Positions 54,520 to 62,667 of a stretch of 64,000 bases of DNA are shown piece by piece; within the stretch, counting starts at the first letter, position 1; each line of letters opens with the position of its first letter. The stretch spans positions 62,001-126,000 of the forward strand of contig JAFYOS010000004.1 in the NCBI GenBank assembly GCA_017560125.1, written 5' to 3'. Under the pieces are notes generated by a model. That model ran no database searches and had not been told where the DNA came from. It saw only the letters and a list, made by a program, of their open reading frames with translations. The translations under genes were made by a program, and so were the position numbers. The DNA is from Bacteroidaceae bacterium. GTDB lineage: Bacteria; Bacteroidota; Bacteroidia; Bacteroidales; Bacteroidaceae.

Positions 54520-55611
54520 TTATTTTACTATTGAATTCAAATATCCGTTCAGCTCGGATGGCTTGATATTTCTGCGCAGAATGAAGCCGTCGGCGTCGAA
54601 GACGATAATATAGGGATAGCTGTTTATGCCGTAAGAGAAAATGGCTTTGCTGCCCCATCCCATGAAATCGGACATCTGTTCCCACTGCATATTATTTCTT
54701 TTTACAGCAGTTTTCAGTGCTTCGGGATTGTTCTCTATGGCAAATCCCACGAACTGCACCTTGTCGCTATAGGCCTCGTAGGCACTTTTAATGGCGCTAA
54801 TATCCCTTGCGAGATTACGGCTTTGTGTGCTCCATATGTTCAGTACGGCAATCTTACCCTTGCCCACATAATGTGACAGGCGCACCGCTCTTTTGTCGGT
54901 CGATAATGCGCCGAAATCGGTAAATCGTTTACCTTCGCTTGTAGCCACTTTGTTGTGGAATGTACGCTCTATGTGTCGCACAAGTGTGTCGCTCTTGTTC
55001 TCGAGCGGCATGCGTGCAATGAATCGTGCGCCCTTTTCGGGGTCAATCAGATCGTAGTTTTTCGAAAGGATATAGTTCGAAACAGGGTTGTCGATATTCT
55101 TTTCAAGAAAACGGGTAATATACTCCTCGCGTGCAACGCTCAGCACTTTCATCGCCTTCTCGGCCTCTTCGATAGCTTTCTGCGAGAGGGTTTCATCTAT
55201 GTTGCGCGAATAGTAGCGCTTGAACATGGAGTCCAATATATCTATCGAGTCGCGATACTCCTGCAAACGTGTGTTCAGGAATGTTCCTGACACCACCGAA
55301 CGCAGGGCGTTTATATTGAGCTCTATGTCACCGGGTTCAACATACAATTCGGCTTTCGATTTAATCTTGTTATTTACAATGGTGGTCAGATAGCATAGTC
55401 TGCCACGGTCGATGTAGCCGTTGATTGTGAATGTGCCGTTCTTCACTGCATCGCCGGCAACCTTATAGGGGCGTCCGTTCTCTATATATTGCAGATGCAC
55501 GGAGTCGCCACACTCGACACCCTGTTCGATGGTGCCTGACAATGTGAAATTGCTTCTTTCGCACGATAGTAATATAACAGATGCAAGTATCAGTAATAAA
55601 TAGTTCTTCAT
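54520..55611 (-). CDS. DUF4369-TlpA-like lipoprotein lacking the redox cysteines
   Basis: This 363-residue protein starts at the ATG at 55611, which gives the lipoprotein signal MKNYLLLILASVILLSC; an ATG 18 bases upstream overlaps the repressor gene. A DUF4369 domain (FTLSGTIEQGVECGDSVHLQYI, residues about 20-115) is followed by a helical segment and a C-terminal thioredoxin fold. Where TlpA has WCxxC this protein reads NIWSTQSRNLA, so both cysteines are serine or absent, although the cis-proline region SYPYIIVFD remains. It cannot act as a thiol-disulfide oxidoreductase and may be a binding or structural protein. It lies 10 bases downstream of the repressor gene on the same strand. Confidence 0.85.
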   Translation of the reverse strand: MKNYLLLILASVILLSCERSNFTLSGTIEQGVECGDSVHLQYIENGRPYKVAGDAVKNGTFTINGYIDRGRLCYLTTIVNNKIKSKAELYVEPGDIELNINALRSVVSGTFLNTRLQEYRDSIDILDSMFKRYYSRNIDETLSQKAIEEAEKAMKVLSVAREEYITRFLEKNIDNPVSNYILSKNYDLIDPEKGARFIARMPLENKSDTLVRHIERTFHNKVATSEGKRFTDFGALSTDKRAVRLSHYVGKGKIAVLNIWSTQSRNLARDISAIKSAYEAYSDKVQFVGFAIENNPEALKTAVKRNNMQWEQMSDFMGWGSKAIFSYGINSYPYIIVFDADGFILRRNIKPSELNGYLNSIVK

Positions 55612-55621
55612 GATGATGTTT

Positions 55622-56254
55622 TTATACATTTGAAATTCGTGTGACTACATTAAACATAGCCAAAATGTCCTCCTTTTTTATGGTGAACGGCGGAAAATTC
55701 GGCGATATGCACCAAACGAGAGTGTTGTCGGTTTCGTGTGGCATGCAATGCTTTATCATTCTCTCGTTGTGCGTTACAATCATATAGGTTTTGGATAATT
55801 CTATGTTATCGATGCTCTCCATGCGATTGACGCCCACAATGTCGCCCTCGTTTATTTCGGGCTCCATGGATGAACCTTTTACAGGAAAGAAAAACTGTGC
55901 TTTGACGCCGGGAATACCTATATAAGTGTCGGGCAACTCTTGCAAATCGCTGAACATACCCATATCACCGGCTGTTACCGGCAGATTGGCATAATAGGGC
56001 GATATTTCGACAGCGTCGGCAATAGCAGACGACTGCGATTTATACATTTCGCCCTCGCCACCAAGTAGCCAGTCGAGCGACACTGCCGGGAAATTTTTAT
56101 ATACGGCGCAAATGAGCTCGGTAGATACACTACCCTGCTCGTTCAATTGACGGTTGAGTGTGCGTTGGGGCATTTCGAATATTTTGCTTGCCCTGTTTAC
56201 ACTCAAAGCATTGTCGTCAAGTATCTGCAATATGCGTTCCTTAATTTTATTCAT
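55622..56254 (-). CDS. S24/LexA-like HTH repressor (phage CI type)
   Basis: This 210-residue protein starts at the ATG at 56254 (a TTG precedes it). An N-terminal HTH (SVNRASKIFEMPQRTLNRQLN) is followed by FPAVSLDWLLGGEGEMY, a linker with a possible Ala-Gly self-cleavage site (VTAGDMGM), and an S24 peptidase domain. The nucleophile serine is in PVKGSSMEPEINEGDIVGV and the lysine in ERMIKHC. The architecture is that of temperate-phage repressors inactivated through RecA after DNA damage. It borders the phage head genes, and a palindrome lies 95 bases upstream. It is the best candidate for control of the phage region, but a chromosomal regulator is possible. Confidence 0.85.
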   Translation of the reverse strand: MNKIKERILQILDDNALSVNRASKIFEMPQRTLNRQLNEQGSVSTELICAVYKNFPAVSLDWLLGGEGEMYKSQSSAIADAVEISPYYANLPVTAGDMGMFSDLQELPDTYIGIPGVKAQFFFPVKGSSMEPEINEGDIVGVNRMESIDNIELSKTYMIVTHNERMIKHCMPHETDNTLVWCISPNFPPFTIKKEDILAMFNVVTRISNV

Positions 56255-56348
56255 CAATCAACGTGTAGCGAATTACGCATTCAACACATTGTTATTCATT
56301 GTATTATTCGGGTTGTAAATAAATATTATTATTTAGAATAATTACAAA

Positions 56349-56364
56349 TAGCCAACTTTGGCTA
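56349..56364. promoter_or_regulatory. Probable operator palindrome near the repressor
   Basis: TAGCCAA-CT-TTGGCTA is a perfect 7-base-arm palindrome in the divergent region between the repressor and the rightward gene at 56514. A -7-like TATATTTG (56396-56403) and TACATTTG (56449-56456) lie to its right. Only one copy is seen. Confidence 0.5.
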
Positions 56365-56513
56365 ACAAATGCGTACAAATTCTTAATTTCGGAATTATAT
56401 TTGTAAACGAAATGTCGATTCCGCAACACATACAATTCGATTGCCTATTACATTTGCACAAACTTAATATAAAAAGAGATAACGACAAAAGAATAAAAAA
56501 TATATTTTAGACT

Positions 56514-56894
56514 ATGATTAAAGAAAAAGAACTGGCTAAGAAGGCATCGCCCTTAGAAAGACTTGTCGAAAAGAGCTTGGAGTGGTACGAATATCTGCGT
56601 AATGCGCTGTTCCGCAGGAGCGAAGCGTGGTGCAGCCATTTGGTTGAGTACTATTGCGTGCACAAAAGTTTCGCTGAAGAAAATTTCGTAAAGGAATTTC
56701 TCGAGGATAGAAAAACTATCCTGAAACGCAATCACCACCGTATGGTTATAAATATTATACCCGACGACAGCGATTCGACCATCGTCGGCAAGGTGCTGTT
56801 GTACAATAAGGATAGATATATTCACGAAGCAACGTTGCGAATAAGGGAACCTTTCACTGGAAACAATATAATCTTCTGGTGTTTCGAAAAATAG
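56514..56894 (+). CDS. Unknown protein between repressor and head operon
   Basis: This 126-residue protein has no recognised motif. Its N-terminal half is helical and basic (KELAKKASPLERLVEKSLEWYEYLRNALFRRSEAW), and the second half looks like a small beta-sheet (HRMVINIIPDDSDSTIVGKVLLYNKD...IIFWCFEK). It is divergent from the repressor and convergent with the head operon, with which it shares a terminator. It could be a Cro-like or anti-repressor gene by position, but no DNA-binding motif is evident. Confidence 0.6.
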   Translation: MIKEKELAKKASPLERLVEKSLEWYEYLRNALFRRSEAWCSHLVEYYCVHKSFAEENFVKEFLEDRKTILKRNHHRMVINIIPDDSDSTIVGKVLLYNKDRYIHEATLRIREPFTGNNIIFWCFEK

Positions 56895-56909
56895 TATATG
56901 ACAATAAAG

Positions 56910-56946
56910 AATCGTGGTGACATTTCTATATGATGTCACCACGATT
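56910..56946. terminator. Bidirectional terminator at the end of the head operon
   Basis: A perfect 14-base stem AATCGTGGTGACAT (56910-56923) pairs with 56933-56946. It lies between the converging gene at 56514 and the last leftward phage gene. Confidence 0.9.
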
Positions 56947-56975
56947 TCTATATACCCGCTTTGCAATCATATGCG

Positions 56976-57386
56976 CTAGGGTTTCTTCGTTCTGTACAAA
57001 ATTTCGGTTATTGCGTTCGCAGTGCTGGTGTTCAACGAACGCAGCAACATGGCCGAATCGGGCTTCACGTTGTCGAGCCATCGTGCAGTGAGCGACATGG
57101 TCACATGGCTCGTTGCAAGCTGTTGCAGGGTATCTCCATACGAAGTGTCGCGATTTGATGGCAATGTGAGCGTAAACAGTGCATTGCCGTCGCTCATTTC
57201 CATGGTGCCATACGGTACAAACAGTTGCAGTAGCTCGCCCAGCGATGCTTTCCACAGTGGTTCTACCCTATCGGCATCGTCCTCGCTATACACGATGTTT
57301 TCATCCTTGTCGTTCTTCAGTGCAAGCAATGCGGTCTGACGATGCAGCTCGTCGATGACGCTCTTTTTCTCTATTTTTATATTCAT
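56976..57386 (-). CDS. Phage-region protein, last gene of leftward head operon
   Basis: This 136-residue protein is of unknown family. It has a charged N-terminus, a mid-section ending in TMEMSDGNALFTLTLPSN, and a helical end (LHVT-type LATSHVTMSLTARWLDNVKPDSAMLLRSL). By position after connector-like genes it may be a head completion or tail-terminator protein; this is position-based only. It is separated from the previous gene by a hairpin at 57418-57454. Confidence 0.55.
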   Translation of the reverse strand: MNIKIEKKSVIDELHRQTALLALKNDKDENIVYSEDDADRVEPLWKASLGELLQLFVPYGTMEMSDGNALFTLTLPSNRDTSYGDTLQQLATSHVTMSLTARWLDNVKPDSAMLLRSLNTSTANAITEILYRTKKP

Positions 57387-57417
57387 ACATATAATTTATT
57401 AATGATATCAATTACAA

Positions 57418-57454
57418 GAATGCAGATGCACAACATGGCGGCGCATCTGCATTC
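57418..57454 (-). terminator. Hairpin (attenuator or terminator) inside the head operon
   Basis: GAATGCAGATGC (57418-57429) pairs perfectly with 57443-57454 and has a 13-base loop. It lies downstream of the 93-residue gene and upstream of the last gene of the operon. Confidence 0.6.
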
Positions 57455-57545
57455 CATGAACTATTATGCACACACACAGGCCAAGCAACCTATTTTAGCT
57501 ATGAGTGATTCGAGGGCTCTCAATGGCGCGGTGCATAATGCTTTG

Positions 57546-57827
57546 CTACGATTCCATCACCTTGACGAGGGTAAATTCGCTACGGCTCTGAAGTTTCATG
57601 CATTGGCCTTTCATTACACCAATCATGGTAACCTCGCACTTTTTCTCGTCCGCACCGAAATCGTCGTGAAAAATATACTCCTCCTCGCCGTCGATGCTCA
57701 CAAGCACCTCCACCGGGAAGGGGCCCGTTTTGTGCACGCGCACTCTGATATCACCACCCCCTCCGATGATGGGTTCGGTAATCCATCGGTTTTCTGTTTT
57801 TTCGTACTGAATATTTTTCAATGACAT
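57546..57827 (-). CDS. Small beta-rich phage-region protein
   Basis: This 93-residue protein consists almost entirely of predicted beta strands (RWITEPIIGGGGDIRVRVHK, FPVEVLVSIDGEEEYIFHDD, EVTMIGVMKGQCMKLQS). Such small beta proteins are common as head decoration or tail components. I do not recognise the family. It lies eight bases after the connector-like gene, in the same leftward operon. Confidence 0.55.
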   Translation of the reverse strand: MSLKNIQYEKTENRWITEPIIGGGGDIRVRVHKTGPFPVEVLVSIDGEEEYIFHDDFGADEKKCEVTMIGVMKGQCMKLQSRSEFTLVKVMES

Positions 57828-57835
57828 GGTATTTT

Positions 57836-58471
57836 CTATTTGCTATTGTTACATAAAGCCGAGGCGACACCTTGGAACACATTTGCCGCATCGTATTTTT
57901 CGTAAACATTACACAAGAGCGCCGCACACTGATAAGCCACAGCCTTAATGAGCCTTTCGTCGTTGCAATTCAACCCCGTAGATGCATTGTAGCGGCCTTC
58001 GTAGCTAAGCTGCTCGACGCTGGGCAGGTCGGAAACGTTTACCGGGTATAGCGTCAGCCGCAAATTGTTCGAAGCATCCACGCCCTCTATGGCAACAGGT
58101 GAGCTGCTGCCGGCACGCATATACTTATTGCACTGCAATGCCTCGCCTACACTTCCCTGATGATAGCAGTCGGTTACCCCTCTTTTCCATTCCGCGAGCT
58201 TTACAAAAACAAGCCTCACGTAATCGTCGGGAAGAGCAATCGTGCCACTACCCGAGCCGTTTGGGGCGATAGTTGCGTGGTTCATGCTCTTGCCGTTGAC
58301 CACGCCCTGCTGTCTGTTCATCTGAACAAGCAATACTGCCTCGGGCAACAACGCCGTAATGTGGTTATCGAGCTGCAACGTATCGTCTGTTATCAGCGAC
58401 ACACTGCTGTCGCTTGCCGGCTCGTTGAGCAGCGTGCGCACCTTGCTTACAAGCTCAGCTTCGCTTATCAT
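57836..58471 (-). CDS. Head-tail connector/adaptor-like phage protein
   Basis: This 211-residue protein opens ISEAELVSKVRTLLNEP and continues through LITDDTLQLDNHITALLPEAVLLVQMN, with a central GTIALPDDYVRLVFVKLAEWKRGV. A C-terminal helical pair (LNCNDERLIKAVAYQCAALLCNVYEK) follows. The small helical organisation, and a place two genes after the probable capsid gene, are typical of neck/connector proteins. It overlaps the upstream gene by four bases (ATGA). The function is inferred from position and shape. Confidence 0.6.
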   Translation of the reverse strand: MISEAELVSKVRTLLNEPASDSSVSLITDDTLQLDNHITALLPEAVLLVQMNRQQGVVNGKSMNHATIAPNGSGSGTIALPDDYVRLVFVKLAEWKRGVTDCYHQGSVGEALQCNKYMRAGSSSPVAIEGVDASNNLRLTLYPVNVSDLPSVEQLSYEGRYNASTGLNCNDERLIKAVAYQCAALLCNVYEKYDAANVFQGVASALCNNSK

Positions 58472-58899
58472 AGCCAGTTAGGAAATAGAATTCCACACTC
58501 GGCCGCCTTGGCGCGTATGGCATTCTTGTTCTGCAATTCGGAGAGGGGGATGCTATAGGGCTCGCTCATAAGCACAGTGCGTGCCTGCTGCACGTTGGTG
58601 ACCTCGGTATATGTATTGCCACTGTCGGCTGTAGCGCCTTTTATCGATAGCTCGGCATTATCCTTCTCCTCGGATATCTGCTCGCTGTTTCCGATGGTTA
58701 TTTCGCCACGACGGAACTGCTCGCTATCCTCTATAGCCTTCTGATAAAGGGGGTTGTCGGTTGTGTAGAATGCGGGCATCATTCCGGCCGAATTTATTGC
58801 GCCACCGGTGAAATCGACACGAAGCAACGCCTTGCCCACTCTGAAATAACAGCTTCTCTCTATCTGTCCTTTTATTTCGTATGTTACTCTTTTTTTCAT
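58468..58899 (-). CDS. Small phage head-region protein
   Basis: This 143-residue protein has a beta-rich N-terminal third (RVTYEIKGQIERSCYFRVGKALLRVDFTGG), then a flexible acidic centre, and a helical C-terminus (QNKNAIRAKAAECGILFPNWL). It lies directly after the capsid gene across a large hairpin and overlaps the connector-like gene. It may be a head completion or decoration protein. The family is not recognised. Confidence 0.55.
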   Translation of the reverse strand: MKKRVTYEIKGQIERSCYFRVGKALLRVDFTGGAINSAGMMPAFYTTDNPLYQKAIEDSEQFRRGEITIGNSEQISEEKDNAELSIKGATADSGNTYTEVTNVQQARTVLMSEPYSIPLSELQNKNAIRAKAAECGILFPNWL

Positions 58900-58919
58900 G
58901 ACTACATAATTTTAAGACG

Positions 58920-58968
58920 ACACCGCAGCCCGAACAAGTATCGTTCTTGCGAAAGCAGGCTGCGGTGT
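58920..58968 (-). terminator. Hairpin after the probable capsid gene
   Basis: ACACCGCAGCC (58920-58930) pairs perfectly with 58958-58968, with an inner GAAC/GTTC hairpin. Read leftward it follows the capsid stop by 32 bases. The T-run is weak, so partial termination is more likely than complete. Confidence 0.6.
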
Positions 58969-58999
58969 GACATCAATTTATAAAATAATTGGTGAATTA

Positions 59000-60616
59000 C
59001 TATGCTGCTGTAATCTCGCCTGTAAATTCAATCCAACTGCTACCGGTGTAGGTAACAACTGTGCCGGCGCTGAACCAGATGGTGCTGCCATCCTCCTTAT
59101 AGACGTCGGAAGTGAGAATTACCACGTCGTTAACGGCAGGGCTTGTGGGCAGTTTGTCGGCACTAACGACATGCGATGCACCGGGGATAGAACGTGCAGC
59201 TGCACTTGCGCCGTTCACCCAAATGTGCGAGTAACCCTTCAGGCACAAGCAGTCGATGGTCATCACCACCTCGCGTTTAGCCTCCTCGCCCTCTACATTT
59301 TCGCTCTTGCAATCCTCGTTCTTCATCCAGTAACGTACAAGGCCATTCTCGTCGATCAGGCCACCGCAGTGTGAGTAACCGAGAGCATCGAGTGTGGGAT
59401 CGTGAACAAGAGAAATGTCGCCGAACACGGTGTGAATCTTGGTACATTCGATGCCAAAGACAGTGCTGCCACCGACGGTGATATTCTTGTGCAAGGTCAT
59501 GTCTATTCGCTGGATGTCGTTCAGCAACTGCTTGCCAAGCAACCATATAGCCTTCTTCGAACAATTATACCCGGTGAATTTTACCATCGAAAGGTTGATC
59601 AAATCAGCGAAAGTGATTGTAGATGAGAGGTCATACTGGCGTTTGAACTGCCAACGAAGGCCCTTCGAGAAATAGTCCCACTGATAGCCCATGGCTGCAT
59701 CCATAGCTTGCACCTTGAATTTACCAGGCTGACCTACCCATGCGGTACGACAGCTCTCGAGACGGAATTGGCGCAACACCGCCTCGGCAATCTGTGCCTG
59801 ACTGAAGGGAAGGCGCTTCTTCTGTGCCTTGAAATAGTCGCTGACGATGCTGTTGCACAACTGCTTCTGCAGATACATGCGCTCGGGAACAGGAACGATG
59901 GTGCTGGGCGCAATGAATTTCTGCGTTTCGTATGCCGCCGATGAGAGCAGGATAATTTCGGTACCCGAAGGAATTGTGGGAACCACGCAGTAATCGTCGG
60001 TCGAGTTCACCTTGGGGCCGTTCACAGCCATTGCAATGGGCGCTTCAGTTGTACTGTTCTTACCTACAAAGAAAAGCATCAAATCTACGCCGGGCAATTC
60101 AATCTGGCCGGTAGTATCGTAACCATTTACACCCTTACAGATGGCGGTGTAGTACTCCTGGAATATTTTGCGATCGCCTGTGGTGGCGAAAGGAATCTCG
60201 GCACGTGTGGCATTTATGCCGGTGTATTGCGAACTGGTAAAAGCCTTCGAACGCTTCTCGTCGATGAGATAGTGATCCACCTCGAACGATGTCACAGGTA
60301 CCTGTCGTGTAATTTTTCGCTTGATAGTGTCGATGATGCTCTCGTCACTTGCAACCTTCACAATCTCGGAATCAATTTCGGGCTGAATGAAGCCATTGCC
60401 AAGTTCCGATACATTCGACACCGTTGTAGCCGAGCCGGGGCCATGACCTGCCAAACCTGCGATACCGGTCGAGGGCGACATTCCGGGTGAAACAACCGTT
60501 GCCATTGCCATAATTACCGAGCCACTGTTCTCATCGAAAAGATACAAAGCAAGGCTCATTAACGAAAGAAGAACGAACATAGGATTCTTCTTGCAAAACG
60601 AAAATAGTTTTTTCAT
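59000..60616 (-). CDS. Probable phage major capsid protein with hydrophobic N-terminus
   Basis: This 538-residue protein is the largest of the leftward operon. It follows a scaffold-like acidic protein and precedes connector-size genes, the usual place of the major capsid protein. Residues 40-75 are Ser/Gly-rich, then SEIVKVASDESIIDTIKRKITRQVPVTSFEVDHYLID and long beta-rich segments. Oddly, residues 1-35 are basic and then strongly hydrophobic (NPMFVLLSLMSLALYLF), like a membrane anchor or cleaved delta-type segment. An internal ATG (codon 36) would remove it, but no promoter or ribosome-binding site marks that start. The capsid call rests on position, size and composition, not on a recognised motif. 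Confidence 0.6.
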   Translation of the reverse strand: MKKLFSFCKKNPMFVLLSLMSLALYLFDENSGSVIMAMATVVSPGMSPSTGIAGLAGHGPGSATTVSNVSELGNGFIQPEIDSEIVKVASDESIIDTIKRKITRQVPVTSFEVDHYLIDEKRSKAFTSSQYTGINATRAEIPFATTGDRKIFQEYYTAICKGVNGYDTTGQIELPGVDLMLFFVGKNSTTEAPIAMAVNGPKVNSTDDYCVVPTIPSGTEIILLSSAAYETQKFIAPSTIVPVPERMYLQKQLCNSIVSDYFKAQKKRLPFSQAQIAEAVLRQFRLESCRTAWVGQPGKFKVQAMDAAMGYQWDYFSKGLRWQFKRQYDLSSTITFADLINLSMVKFTGYNCSKKAIWLLGKQLLNDIQRIDMTLHKNITVGGSTVFGIECTKIHTVFGDISLVHDPTLDALGYSHCGGLIDENGLVRYWMKNEDCKSENVEGEEAKREVVMTIDCLCLKGYSHIWVNGASAAARSIPGASHVVSADKLPTSPAVNDVVILTSDVYKEDGSTIWFSAGTVVTYTGSSWIEFTGEITAA

Positions 60617-60664
60617 AAAATAAAAAATTAATTGATTATAAATAGGTTATTGATTTGTTCACGA

Positions 60665-61465
60665 TTATGCGTTGAGCGCAGCATCTATAAGCGAATTGCG
60701 CTTGGGACGACTGTTTTCGCTTTGCAAGGGGGCAGCGCTGTTCATTCCCTTGGGCAGTCCGTCGCCGAAATTCTCCTGCATGCGACGAATATTGGTGTTA
60801 CGACCCTTTATGTTACCGGCAGCAAAGGCATCCTCTATATCCTTCTCGTAACTGATGGCGTGGTCGAGGGCAAGGCACACTTCAGGCGTGTAGCGTCCCG
60901 ATAGTATAGGGAATACCAACTGCTCCCAAACGTTGTCCATGAAGGTGGCGGGCTCATATCCATGCTCCCTGCAGAAGTGCTCAATTACGGGGCGGCTCTC
61001 TTCGAGGTTGTTCTCGTAATCGTGGCGGTTGCGCGCCATTTCGAAAGCCTCTTTTCTTCGCTCCTCGTCCATCTGCAACATCTCTTCATACTCGGGGCTG
61101 CCCTCTTCGAAATCGAGAAACGATTTTCCATAATAGCGAGCGACAGCAGCATGGGCATTGCGCTTGCCATTAACGATATCGGCCAACAGTTGCGCCAGTC
61201 GGGGATCCTCGCTCAGCACCGAAGCCAATTGCTGGTTCTGTTCCATATTGCGGAAAAAGAACTCCTTCAGTCGCTGCTGCGACTCCATATTGCCCAATGT
61301 GAAATCGTCGCCGAAATACTCTTTGAGCCACTCCTCCAGATCGGCATAGGGGCTCTCCACTGCCACATCGTTCTGCGATGCCACAAGGTTATCTTGTGCA
61401 GCATCTGCCATTTCTTTAGATACAGGAACCTGTCCAGTATCATCATTTTGATAAATTGTATTCAT
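60665..61465 (-). CDS. Scaffold-like acidic phage head protein
   Basis: This 266-residue protein is acidic and helical (LEEWLKEYFGDDFTLGN, LKEFFFRNMEQNQQLASVLSEDPRL, YEEMLQMDEERRKEAFEMARN), with a disordered basic C-terminus (KGMNSAAPLQSENSRPKRNS). Size, charge and position directly before the probable capsid gene fit a scaffolding protein. No protease motif is seen. It is the first gene of the leftward head operon. Confidence 0.6.
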   Translation of the reverse strand: MNTIYQNDDTGQVPVSKEMADAAQDNLVASQNDVAVESPYADLEEWLKEYFGDDFTLGNMESQQRLKEFFFRNMEQNQQLASVLSEDPRLAQLLADIVNGKRNAHAAVARYYGKSFLDFEEGSPEYEEMLQMDEERRKEAFEMARNRHDYENNLEESRPVIEHFCREHGYEPATFMDNVWEQLVFPILSGRYTPEVCLALDHAISYEKDIEDAFAAGNIKGRNTNIRRMQENFGDGLPKGMNSAAPLQSENSRPKRNSLIDAALNA

Positions 61466-61700
61466 ATTGGTATGTAATTAAATTCGAGGGCAAAGTAATA
61501 GTCGAAACAGAATTTCGTGGTTGCAGATTTATCACTTAGAAATGCCGAACAGGGAAAATGATATTGCACCGTTGTGCAACGCGCGTACATTATAATAGCC
61601 ATGGTAAAGGGAGAAAAATAAAGCCTCGCCAGGAAGAAATTATGTCAATTTCGCATAGATTTCGCTTTTTTTGATTATATTTTTGTAGTCAAAAAAGGTT
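61466..61700. promoter_or_regulatory. Divergent control region of the phage head and packaging operons
   Basis: This 235-base region separates the leftward and rightward phage operons. It contains a palindrome TTGCAC-CGTT-GTGCAA (61564-61579) and, for the rightward operon, a -7-like TATTTTTG (61678-61685) without a well-placed -33 box. No gene is seen here. Confidence 0.5.
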
Positions 61701-62141
61701 ATGGAAACAAAATCTGGAACTATTGTAGGCGACATGCGAAAGCAGGCCATAATTGAAACTTTTTTTGAGACTATGAAGAGCTGTCGCAAGACAGACCCCT
61801 TCGCCACATTGGAGAAAATCATCGAAAAAGCGTCGCAAATGAAGGCACCCCGTTTCTTCGTTTCGTTCGAAAATGCCAGACGCTTCGTGTCGTTGCTGGT
61901 GCGCAAAAAGCGTCTGCCACTCGTGAACAAAAACAAGATTGAGCTCTACAAAGAGCTTTTCAAGCGCTACAAGAAACTGCGAGAGGAGGATTTCAAAAAC
62001 AAAGTAATCAACTACACCGTGCTCGAGAGCATTATCGAAGAGCCGGCTCCATCGTTCTACCTCGACACCGAAACCTTCCGTTGTCTGCTCTACAAGGCAC
62101 TGCGCGAAAGAAACCACGAACTTGCATTCTGTAAAATTTAG
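61701..62141 (+). CDS. Phage-region protein, first of the packaging operon
   Basis: This 146-residue, very basic helical protein (EKIIEKASQMKAPRFFVSFENARRFVSLLVRKKRLP, LYKELFKRYKKLREEDFKNK) has no recognised motif. Its charge suggests nucleic-acid contact. By position upstream of the large terminase it could hold the small-terminase role, but no HTH is clear. It is followed after five bases by the next gene. Confidence 0.55.
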   Translation: METKSGTIVGDMRKQAIIETFFETMKSCRKTDPFATLEKIIEKASQMKAPRFFVSFENARRFVSLLVRKKRLPLVNKNKIELYKELFKRYKKLREEDFKNKVINYTVLESIIEEPAPSFYLDTETFRCLLYKALRERNHELAFCKI

Positions 62142-62146
62142 CGACC

Positions 62147-62662
62147 ATGAAAAGAGAAGTGATAGAAATTGTGCTTTCCATGCACGACATGCAGGTAGAG
62201 GTCTTCCGATACTGCTACTACATTGGTGTTTCGCGTCGCGAAGGTGGCGTTCCTGTAAAATTGGCAACAGCCATTCAGCCATCGACTGACGACCGACAGC
62301 AGATAGAGAAGCATATCGCTGCGGGAACAGACGAGGTTGTTCGCCTGATAAGCCGATATTTTTCGCTGTGCAACAAGGCTGTGAGCGACGACGAAAACAA
62401 CGAAGGCTATCAGGTGGTAAAGATCACTGCTGCCCCGCCGCATAATTTCCCTTCGGGGTTGAACGACACGCTACGCAACACCGTGGAGCGCTACATTGTA
62501 ATGCGTGCAGTCAATCTGTGGCTGCAGCAGACAATGCCCGACGAGGCTGTTATCCCTGCCGGCGAGACCGAGAAGACAGCCAACGAACTGCGCGAACTGA
62601 TGGTGTGCCGCAAAAGCCCTCGACGAGTGAATAACAAGCCCAATACAAATATCGTAATTTGA
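62147..62662 (+). CDS. Phage-region protein of unknown function
   Basis: This 171-residue protein has a beta-alpha N-terminus, a central HIAAGTDEVVRLISRYFSLCN and a C-terminal helix NTVERYIVMRAVNLWLQQTM with a disordered basic tail. It lies between the basic first gene and the next, in one tight rightward operon. No family is recognised. Confidence 0.55.
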   Translation: MKREVIEIVLSMHDMQVEVFRYCYYIGVSRREGGVPVKLATAIQPSTDDRQQIEKHIAAGTDEVVRLISRYFSLCNKAVSDDENNEGYQVVKITAAPPHNFPSGLNDTLRNTVERYIVMRAVNLWLQQTMPDEAVIPAGETEKTANELRELMVCRKSPRRVNNKPNTNIVI

Positions 62663-62667
62663 AAACC

